From Inia geoffrensis (Eukaryota; Chordata; Mammalia; Artiodactyla; Iniidae): 64,000 bases of DNA. The position numbers were made by a program, and so were the translations under genes. Shown here piece by piece: positions 55,812 to 64,000 of the stretch (the first letter of the stretch is position 1; the number at the start of each line of letters is the position of its first letter). The DNA is taken from assembly GCA_036417435.1 (NCBI GenBank), contig CM070902.1, forward strand, positions 134,281,886 through 134,345,885, written 5' to 3'. The notes under the pieces were generated by a model. It made no database searches. It was not told where the DNA came from and worked only from the letters and a program-made list of their open reading frames with translations.

Positions 55812-56391
55812 TCCTTTTTCTTCTCTTTCTGTTTTGTTGTTGTTTTGCAGTTCTCCATGTTTATTTTAGAATTACAGATAGGAAATATAAACATCATTAA
55901 ATAGTATGAGTAGAAATAATAGCAGTCTTGTTAAAGGCAATAATGGTAATGTGTGTGTGTGAATATATATATATATATACTGTATATGTACACATAGGAT
56001 AGATTTTACATATTTACATATAAAAGGAGTCAGGGGACTTAAATCCCTGTAATTTTCAGCTAGAGTTATGATTTCCTGCCACTGAAATTAAGAAGATTGA
56101 CAGATGAGGCTCTGGAAACATCACAAATGTAAACGGAATGAAGAGCTTCAGAGCTGAGCTGTTCCTCACAGGTGCATGGCGAGACACACAAGGCAGTCAC
56201 ACCGTGCACATAATCACCCACCAAGTCCTCTGTTTACAACTCCTTTTTTAGCAATTCCTGTGCCAGTCAGGCCCCGGCACCTGGCCTGAACTCTTTGGGC
56301 ATCTTGGGGACATGAGCCTCTCTCTGCTCAGGGGTTAGGGTATGGAGGCCAGGCCTCTCCCTTCCAGCACCTCCCCTCACTCACAGCTCAA
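55812..56391 (-). mobile_element. Unidentified 580-bp insert in L1, retrocopy-like on the minus strand
   Basis: It breaks the L1 between the 'ggtggaaca' and 'catcaacagatg' points of ORF2. On the minus strand it ends with AATAAA (about 55861-55866), about 15 nt of spacer, then an A-rich tail (55812-55846). That is the shape of a reverse-transcribed mRNA 3' end. I do not recognise the source. Confidence 0.45.
55952..55981. repeat. (TG)n(TA)n microsatellite
   Basis: Short TG run followed by nine or so TA units, within the 580-bp insert. Confidence 0.85.
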
Positions 56392-57079
56392 GCGTACATC
56401 AACAGATGACTGGATAAATAAGTTCGGTCTATACATGCAATGGAATATTATCCAGCCATCGAAAGGAATGAAGTTCTGATGCATGCTACAATATGGATGA
56501 ACCTTGAAAATATTATGCTAAGTGAAATAAGCCAGATACAAAAGACAAGTACTATATGTTTCCACTTATATGAAATATGTAGAATAGACAAGTTCATAGA
56601 GACAGAAACTAGATCAGAAGTTACCAGGGGTCTGGAGAAAGGAGGAAGTAGGGAATTATTGTTTAATGGGTAAAGACTTCTGTTTGGGGAAATGAAAAAT
56701 TTTGGAAATAAATAGTGGTGATGGTTGCATAATATTGTGAACGTAATTAATGCCACTGAATTGTAAACTTAAAAATCGGGAGCATGGCAAATGATATGTT
56801 ATAAATATTTTACCACAATAAAAATATAGTTAATAAAATGTCTGGAATACACACACAAAACTGCTTACTGTGTAATTATGAATCATTGCATGATTCTAAC
56901 TTTAACTCTCATGATAAAGAGCTAATTTCCTTATACAAAGAGTGCTTCAAATCACTGTTAAACAAAAATGTAAAAAAAGGGGAGGGGGCAAATGATAATA
57001 AGTGGTTCACAGAAACAGAAATACAAGTAGCATAGGAAAAGTATGTTCAATTTCACCCATAATTTTTTTAAAGGCAAAT

Positions 57080-57560
57080 TAAAACAACAGAAGATGCTAT
57101 TTTAATTATCAGATTGACAAAGGTGGAAAGTCTGGATGACAGTGTGGGAAACATTCACATACCATTCTGAGAAAAATCTGTCTAACCCATCAAATCAAAT
57201 CCAAGTTTTAAATATTTATCCTTTGACCCTAGGAGTTTTTCCTGATGTTATACTAGAAAAGATAAGAAAGATATTTGTTTGTGGACATTTGTTGGAATAT
57301 TGTTTCTAAACTCTCTTCTTTATTAAAAACAGTAATAATATGAATATCCATCAGTAGGGGACTCATTAAAATATTGCACCAAAGAAACTTACCATTAAAA
57401 AGCATAGGGTTAGATCTCAATGCCATAGCAAGTAAAAAATTTCCAATTTGCAATTATACATATATTATATATGTTTCCGTTGTGGTTACCTCTACTGAGT
57501 AGGAGTTAAGGGTATTGAAGAATGCTTTCTTTCCAGGTTAAATTTTTCCACACTTTAAAG
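57080..57560 (+). mobile_element. Old L1/HAL1-like fragment
   Basis: 'caaattaaaacaacagaaga' and 'tttatcctttgaccctagga' keep the LINE order but are very decayed. Confidence 0.5.
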
Positions 57561-57639
57561 TGTTTACTACATGTGACTTTTAACACTTAACTTTTAAATG
57601 TTTCATTAAACAGGTAATTCATGACTACACCATGAGCAG

Positions 57640-57900
57640 TTTGGCATGTGTTTTCTTGCAGACTTTTTTCTGTATACTTATATAGCATACATTTGCATTT
57701 GGTTTTTCTATTATGTATACTTTTTTAATGAATAAAATGATATCATAACTATTTTTTTCTATACTGTAGAACCGAGTTTTTTTGGATAATGTATATAGAT
57801 CCACTTCATTTTTAAAAAAATTGCTGAATAGTATTCTAATTATGAATATCATAGTTTATTTAACCTCAATATATATCTTCACATATTATATAAACTCAAA
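57640..57900. mobile_element. Ancient LINE-like repeat fragment
   Basis: 'aaaattgctgaatagtattc' with 'atcatagtttatttaacctc' belongs to the same old family as 16720-17340. Confidence 0.45.
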
Positions 57901-58076
57901 TAATATATATTCTCAAATAATATCATCAAATAATTGATATTTAGCTTGTTTTATTTGATACTTCAAATAACGCAATAAATGAACATTTTCTTACTTCCTT
58001 CTTTAAGTACACTTGTGCTTCTTGATGCATTTTCTGGAACAGATATGTTATTTTTACAATTAAAAATAGTTTGACA

Positions 58077-58341
58077 GGGCTTCCCTGGTGGTGCAGTGGT
58101 TGAGAATCTGCCTGCCAATGCAGGGGACACAGATTCGAGCTCTGATCTGGGAGGATCCCACATACTGCGGAGCAACTGGGCCCGTGAGCCACAACTACTG
58201 AGCCTGCACATCTGGAGCTTGTGCTCCGCAACAAGAGAGGCCACAACAGTGAGAGGCCCACGCACCATGATGAAGAGTGGCCCCCTCTCGCCGCAACTAG
58301 AGAAAGCCCTCGCACAGAAACGAAGACCCAACACAGCCAAA

Positions 58342-58404
<63 letters not shown>

Positions 58405-58424
58405 CTTTCATTAAAAAAAAAAAA
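58077..58424 (+). mobile_element. CHR SINE with expanded AAAG tail
   Basis: Head GGGCTTCCCTGGTGGTGCAG, intermediate CHR-1/CHR-2 body, TSD AAGTTTGACA on both sides. The tail has grown into a microsatellite. Confidence 0.94.
58341..58404 (+). repeat. (AAAG)16 microsatellite
   Basis: About 16 uninterrupted AAAG units arising in the A tail of the SINE. It generates meaningless Lys/Glu-Arg-Lys frames. Confidence 0.97.
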
Positions 58425-58600
58425 AGTTTGACAAAGAATCATGCTTTGGAAGGCTACCAGACATAAATTTGGAAAGTTCAGACATAAGTATCCAACAATA
58501 TAAATAGAATATATATTTAAAGGCTGAAGGTGTCTATGTGTCATTGGAAAGCAGCGAAGAGAAATAAAATGGGGGGGAAATGACTTAAAAACCTACCTCA

Positions 58601-58825
58601 GGGCTTCCCTGGTGGCGCAGTGGTTGAGAGTCCGCCTGCCGATGCAGGGGATGCGGGTTCGTGCCCCGGTCCGGGAAGATCCCACATTCCGCGGAGCGGC
58701 TGGGCCCGTGAGCCATGGCTGCTGAGCCTGTGCGTCCGGAGCCTGTGCTCCGCAATGGGAGAGGCCACAACAGTGAGAGGCCCGTGTACCGCAAAAAAAA
58801 AAAAACAAAAAACAAAAAACAAAAA
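58601..58825 (+). mobile_element. CHR-2 SINE
   Basis: Very close to the consensus, so young. TSD AAAAACC(C)TACCTCA on both sides; tail of A with C interruptions. Confidence 0.96.
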
Positions 58826-59288
58826 CCCTACCTCATAGTCAACATGCCTAAAACATGGTTTGAATTAAATATGTTGAATCAAAGATGGGAAACTATAACC
58901 GAAGAAATTAAGAAAAATACTGCAAGGAAAACAAACATCAACAGGAATGTGAGGAGGAGTCCTGGACAAGGGGAGTCTGGGAGTAAAGGTTTCCTCAGCC
59001 AGGATCAGGCCGGACTCGGGAGAAAGATGCACTAATGCCCTTGGCTCCTTGACGCTCCTGTCTGGACCGGTGGCTCCTCTTCCTTCCCTAACAGCAGATT
59101 TTCCCAAGACGCTTAAAATTAGCAAACCTGAATTTCTTTCTTTCAAGGTATCCTTTTCTCATACCTTTTAACATACATTTTAAGTTGACTTTTATCCTTT
59201 AGTGACTGAGAAATTAGCAAAGTTTAAAACAGATATTTAGAGCTTAGAAGGTTAAAAAAAGACCAAAGCCTTTCTCGTCTCTTTATTT

Positions 59289-59515
59289 TCTAATTTTATT
59301 TATTTTATTTATTTTTTTTTTTTGCGGTACGCGGGCCTCGCACTGCCGTGGCCTCTCCCGCCGCGGAGCACAGGCTCCGGACGCGCAGGCCCAGCAGCCA
59401 TGGCTCACGGGCGTAGCCGCTCCGCGGCATGTGGGATCTTCCCGGACCGGAGCACGAACCCGTGTCGCCTGCATTGGCAGGCAGACTCTCAACCACTGCG
59501 CCACCAGGGAAGCCC
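59289..59515 (-). mobile_element. CHR-2 SINE, minus strand
   Basis: Reverse-complement full-length copy with CpG-rich, little-decayed sequence. TSD TCTCGTCTCTTTA on both sides. It faces the copy at 58601 across about 460 bp. Confidence 0.96.
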
Positions 59516-59590
59516 TCTCGTCTCTTTAGATCCCAGTCCACAACGTGTTTCTGTCTGACTTCCAATAATGATTTCCTGTAATCGCCGAGT

Positions 59591-59826
59591 TTCATGGTTA
59601 TGCCCCCCACCCCCCCGCCCCCAAATCAGACGCTTTAAAGTGTGATCCACACACACAGCCCAGAACTGAACAAGCAACAAATGGAGGTTGAATTGAACTC
59701 AAAGAGAAATGAGGGGAAAGGGATAAAAATAAGATGCTACTGGAAGGTGGGGAGTGGGATAAATACGATCAAGAAGGATGGGTTAGGAGAGATGTGGGAA
59801 GGAGGAGGAGAGAGAGGGATGGTGGA
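59591..59826 (+). repeat. Direct repeat of about 220 bp, copy A
   Basis: From TTCATGGTTATGCCCC through 'caacaaatgg', 'gttgaattgaactca' and 'ggaaggtggggagtg' to 'gggatggtgg'. Matches 63734-63952 in order with small indels. No repeat family recognised. Confidence 0.88.
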
Positions 59827-60029
59827 GGAACAGATAAGAACGCTTGCGGCAGTTGAGCAGAGGTACAGAAAAGCAGTGGGGCGAGGCCTGAGGGGCACTG
59901 ACCTGGGGACTCACCGCGCCCCTCCTCAGTTAGTTCAAGACCTGGAGAACAAGATCTACGTGAAACACCAAGGGCTGGTAGGGGCACAGGGAGATAAACC
60001 GTGTAGGTGCCTGGCGTAGGGCAGCAGAG

Positions 60030-60539
60030 GCACCAAATACACAGACATTCCGTGCTGACAGTGAGTGGCAGACGAATGCCAGGCAGTGAGCAAACGTCTG
60101 CGTGGTGACAGGGTCCCGCCCTGGCCAGCAGCAGCAGTGGGCTCTGCGCTTGGGCGTTTCTGTGGACCCCGCCGTAGCCTTGCAGCCTTACTCTCTGAAT
60201 GGTCCTGCATCTGCGGCAGATTCACTGTCCAGAGGCGTTAAATACGAAGGGCAATCTCGGGATCTCATAACAGCCTGGAGGGGCATGGGAGGGGCAGCCA
60301 CTTCTCAGTCCCCTGCACTCTGCAGCACCCCAAGCCTGAGAGAATAGGCAAAGTGTTTTTGCCTCAAGCTTTCAGGACTGAATAAAGAAGTCTCTTTCAG
60401 GATGTCTACAGGACATACTTTCTTTGACCCCAAATTACATTTCATTCATCATCTCTGCCTTCCATCCCCAAATGCTGGGAAGCTGTCTTATTGTTTTAAG
60501 GGGCCATTTTGCTCTGAGCACACTTTCCACGTCAGCCTG
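60030..60539. other. Intergenic, nothing recognised
   Basis: Moderately GC-rich sequence with no supported gene. Confidence 0.4.
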
Positions 60540-60716
60540 TCCTCTCGGAGGCACTGTGGTATCCAGGAGAGAGCCTGGCACTTAGAAAATTCCAGCTCTG
60601 CAATTTCCCCTCTGAGCCTCCCTTTCCTCATATGTAAAATGGACAAAATGATACTTGTCTTATAAGGTTCCATAAGGATTAACTTATATGTTGATGGGAC
60701 TGGGCACAAATGAGGA
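60540..60716 (+). mobile_element. MIR SINE
   Basis: 'ggtatccaggagagagcctg', 'tttcctcatatgtaaaatgg' and 'ataaggattaacttatatgt' follow the MIR order. Confidence 0.85.
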
Positions 60717-61439
60717 ACTCATGATGTGTTAGCTTCCTTCCTGTCTCTCCCTCTGCCCTCCCTCCCCCCCCACACACACTTCTCTATACTGTAAACTGCA
60801 GGAGGGGGGCCTGGGGCACCTAGTTCTCTCTGTGGGTATCCAGCACAGCAACACCCGTAATTAAGTACTTCACAAATGCTTTTTGATTAAGCTCAGCAGC
60901 ATCATAGCAGGCAAAAAGCACTTTGCTCAATCACCCTGATTAGATGTTTTTCCTTGGCAGAATTTCAGATGGCACCAATGCTAAATTCAGAGTGTTGTTT
61001 TGGAAAATCACATAATGTATTTCAATTCATTTCTCCCCAAGATGGAATGATCCTTCTCACACCTGTCTCACAGCTTTGCCTCTATGGCACTGGGCATTCA
61101 GGCGTCTAGAATTTGAGTGTCCTGCCCTTAGTTCACATAGTTATCTAAGATAGAAGCAAAGAGGTTAAGCTGGAGGCTGGTCAGAGAGACTGATGAAGTG
61201 CTTTGTTGCTTGTTCACGGTCATCACCCCTTCAAAGGTCAGGAAGAGAGGGTGAGATAAGGCTTTCAGTAGGAACCCAGATGTTAGCTGGGGTCTCCTGG
61301 CCCTTCTCCCTTCACTGATTTCTGCAAGAAACCAATTTACACCAGGTGTTTGTGGATTGTAGAATTTTCTGAGGGTTTGAGGAAGCATCGGGCTTTCTGC
61401 CATCCTACTGGCTCAGCCACTTTCCCCGCTCTTTGCTCC

Positions 61440-61440
<1 letters not shown>
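60717..61440. other. Intergenic, nothing recognised
   Basis: Contains a C-rich/CA stretch near 60755-60780. No gene. Confidence 0.4.
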
Positions 61441-61446
<6 letters not shown>

Positions 61447-61470
<24 letters not shown>

Positions 61471-61663
61471 TGAGGAACGCGGGCCTCTCACTGTTGTGGC
61501 CTCTCCCGTTGCAGAGCACAGGCTCCGGACGCGCAGGCTCAGCGGCCATGGCTCATGGGCATAGCCACTCCGCGGCATGTGGGATCTTCCCGGACTGGGA
61601 CACGAACCCGCATCCCCTGCATCGGCAGGCGGACTCTCAACCACTGCGCCACCAGGGAAGCCC
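61447..61663 (-). mobile_element. CHR-2 SINE, minus strand
   Basis: Full-length reverse copy with a T run of 25 at 61447-61471 (the A tail). TSD CTCCGTGCAT on both sides. Confidence 0.96.
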
Positions 61664-62529
61664 TCCGTGCATATTCTTGCTTACATCTTTTGTTGTCCCA
61701 TCAGGCTCTTGATGCCCTGCCCTCCTCCACTAGCAGCTTCCAAACAGAGCTTCAGGGCTCTCCCGAGGAGAAATTCTGTGGTGTGGAATCTTCTCTACCT
61801 CATCACCCCTCCTCCTACTCTTTAACTCCCACCCCTCCCCTACACTGCTCTGGTGGCTGCCCCCTAGGAGCAAGCAATGAAGTTTGGGCAGGATGGAACA
61901 CGCTCATCTCACTGCCTTAAGGACTGCATGCTATCCAGCAGCTTTCCTGAACTGACTTGCTTTGCAAAAGCTGAGCAATTTCGTTCTAAGTTCCCTGCCC
62001 ACCCCTGCACTTAGAGACGCCGTTCTCATCCAGCCCGCTGAGCGGTGCTGCTCCTCCACTAGTAAATGGACAGTGGACCCTTAGAAGTGTAATCTTTCTC
62101 ATCAAAAGGATAAATAGTATTTCTGGCTAAGTGTTTAAAGATAGATATTTGTTTCCTTTTCATGACGTGTATGAAGAGGCTCTTTAGTGGACACTAAATA
62201 ATTAAAGCGAGCTGTTATCTGTATAGCACTTAGTGTGCATCAGGCATTGTGATAAGAGGTTGACATACTAGAATATCTAAAAGTCTTAAAACGTGAGACC
62301 TTAATAATGTGCCTCAACTCTGATGATAATCATCATTATTTTCATCATCACTAAGGCCAGAGTCTTTAGTTCTGTATTAAGCTGTTGCCATGTACCTGGA
62401 TACTCTTGTCTTTGTGCAGGTGGCAGGAACATGAAGCCAGATAACAGAACCAAAATTCTTTACCTGTGAGTTTGGGAAGAGGCATTCTGGGTGTCTTTAT
62501 TTTTTTTCTCTAGAAGGAGAGCAGGGAAA
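61664..62529. other. Intergenic, nothing recognised
   Basis: No coding frame or named repeat. A (CAT)-type short repeat lies near 62325-62350. Confidence 0.4.
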
Positions 62530-62718
62530 GGAGATTAATATTTATTAAATGACTACTATACAGTAGGTATTATGTGCTTGTTTTATAAAATTACCTCATT
62601 AAGCTTCATAACCTTATGAGGTAATTGATAGTATGCTCAATTTAAAGAAAAGAAAACCAAGGCTCGGTAAGCCAGATGATTTGGCCAAAGTCACACAGTT
62701 ACACCAATGTGTAAACTC
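62530..62718 (-). mobile_element. MIR SINE, minus strand
   Basis: 'tacctcattaagcttcataa', 'aaagaaaagaaaaccaaggc' and 'ggccaaagtcacacagttac' match MIR in reverse. Confidence 0.85.
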
Positions 62719-62793
62719 AAATATATGTGACAGCAAAGTGATGGTTTTTCACCCTAAACATACACACTACAACAACAAATGGAAGGCAGATGT

Positions 62794-63083
62794 TTCTTTC
62801 TTTGTTGGGTCTTTGTTGCTGCATGCAGGCCTACACTAGTTGCGGCGAGCAGGGGCTACTCTTCATTGCAGTGCACAGGCTTTTCATTGCAGTGGCTTCT
62901 CTTGTTTCAGAGCTTGGGCTCTTGGCACATGGGCTTCAGTAATTGTGGCACGCAGGCTCAGTAGTTGTGGCACCCGGGCTTAGTTTCTCTGCGGCATGGG
63001 GGATCCTCCCGGACGAGGGCTTGAACCTGTGTCCCCTGCATTGGCAGGAGGATTTTTAACCCCTGCACCAGCAGGGAAGTCCC
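62794..63083 (-). mobile_element. CHR-1-type SINE, minus strand
   Basis: Longer CHR form in reverse, ending CAGCAGGGAAGTCCC. TSD AAGGCAGATGT at 62783-62793 and 63084-63094. Confidence 0.93.
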
Positions 63084-63094
63084 AAGGCAGATGT

Positions 63095-63733
63095 CTCTGA
63101 TGGGAGAGAGTATTTTTAGGTTTCTGAAATTATTTTAAAATTTCAAGATTAGGAAACTTGAATAAGGTTGCTGTGTTTTCTAGAAATCAATGTTGAGCAT
63201 TCATTCTCTTTTTAAGACATTTTCTTCAATATTGATTGTCTTTATAGAAATCTTAGATGACTGAGGATTTTAAACTAAATGCAAAGCAATATAAAACTAT
63301 TTCATTGCATACTCTTTAGCAGGTATTATATTCAAATGAATTCTTTGTGTTTTAGGGAGGTTCCTTTTTTGCTCTAGGCAGAGATTACATGAATTTTACG
63401 TGCTAACATAGCAGCCTAATAAAGATATATTTGGTTCTCTGTTTCAGGTTGTCTTCAGCCTTTTAAACGAAGGTTAAGGAGGGAATGAAAGTTGTTTCCT
63501 AGCAAGAGAATATGACTGATTATAGAATATTTTTTCTCCCTCACTATTTTCATGCTACATCTGGGCACCTGAAGGAGTTGTATCTGTCTGAAGCCTGATA
63601 CAGACATCCTTAGCAATTTTGGTGACTATATCAAGTACGTACTCCCATGAACTAAATAACGGTGATTAAATCAATCAGAAGCAAAGTTGACTGGAATATA
63701 GGTATTATAAATGTTCTCTTTTGTTTCAGGAGC
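63095..63733. other. Intergenic, nothing recognised
   Basis: AT-rich. It ends with a CTCTTTTGTTTCAG tract directly before the second copy of the direct repeat. Confidence 0.4.
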
Positions 63734-63952
63734 TTCATGGTTATGCCCTAACCCACTCAGCTCAACTTCAGGCAGCCCATAACTGAACATGCAACAAATG
63801 GTAGTTGAATTGAACTCAGTCAAAGAGAAAAAAGGGAAAGGTATAAAAATAAGGTACTAGTGGAAGGTGGGGAGTGAGATAAATATGATCAAGATGGATG
63901 GGTTAGAAGGAGAGGTGTGGGAAGCAGGAGGAGCAATGAGAGGAATGGTGTC
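63734..63952 (+). repeat. Direct repeat of about 220 bp, copy B
   Basis: Second copy of 59591-59826. It carries an extra segment ('actcagctcaacttcaggca') near 63752 and small indels. A splice-acceptor-like sequence precedes it, ending at about 63730. Confidence 0.88.
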
Positions 63953-64000
63953 AGGCTTACCAGCGATGCTATTCTAGATTTTCAGCCCCCTTCAAGCTTC

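Larger units (their letters stand above)
53690..56830 (+). mobile_element. Old L1 fragments (ORF2 3' half and 3' UTR), interrupted
   Basis: 53690-54330 and 54340-55811 both hold ORF2 text ('gaatttgactacataaaaga'; 'aactcaacaacatcccaatt'; 'cagcaattccactcctaggt'). The copy resumes at 56392 with 'catcaacagatgactggata', then ends with 'aatgccactgaattgtaaac' and AATAAA. Duplicate coverage of the same ORF2 part indicates two L1 insertions. Confidence 0.8.

Noticed and set aside
57941..58466. Frames with runs of FLSF or ERKK
   Set aside because: They are translations of the (AAAG)16 microsatellite.
58077..59515. tRNA-Glu-like segments considered as tRNA genes
   Set aside because: They are heads of SINEs, with decayed boxes and SINE tails, and do not form complete tRNAs.
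48200..64000. KLHL2 exons expected upstream from human synteny
   Set aside because: No BTB or Kelch coding exon is visible; in human the distance is larger than this window.

Overview
This is mammalian nuclear DNA, almost certainly from a cetacean (whale, dolphin or porpoise). The main evidence is about sixteen copies of the tRNA-Glu-derived CHR SINE families, many with clean target-site duplications (TSDs), together with cetartiodactyl-style L1 3' ends and endogenous-retrovirus LTRs. I saw no Alu, B1 or BovB. Nothing bacterial or plasmid-like is present.

One intact protein-coding gene is recognised: TMEM192, a lysosomal/late-endosomal membrane protein. It lies on the minus strand with coding sequence from 47732 down to 25934. 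All six coding exons can be placed to the base with canonical GT/AG junctions. They sum to 798 nt (265 codons plus stop) without frameshift. The locus corresponds to the human 4q32.3 TMEM192 region. A CpG-island promoter with repeated GC-box/inverted-CCAAT modules covers about 47300-48110.

Layout. 1-9400: L1 3' end, decayed gammaretrovirus-like (class I) remnants, and nested and inverted LTRs. 9400-10560: minus-strand class I ERV LTR with a triplicated U3-like block. 11030-14430: L1 fragment split by a full-length PIM1 processed pseudogene (11333-13957). 14440-25000: ancient repeats, a Tigger DNA-transposon remnant, antisense L1 and further LTRs. 25030-47830: TMEM192 with introns full of L1, SINE and LTR insertions, and an LTO1 (ORAOV1) processed pseudogene in intron 1 (about 44785-45245). 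48200-64000: upstream intergenic DNA with MIRs, a minus-strand LTR, older L1s holding an unidentified insert, five CHR SINEs, and a direct repeat of about 220 bp whose copies are 4.1 kb apart.

No operon-like system, CRISPR array or functional RNA gene is present. The points most worth following up are: replacement of the C-terminal cysteine of TMEM192 that is reported to make the dimer disulfide in human; the nested LTR structure; the unexplained 220-bp direct repeat; the unidentified insert in the 54-56 kb L1; and the retrocopy with its perfect 12-bp hairpin. Repeat family names are by eye from remembered consensus sequences; no database search was run.
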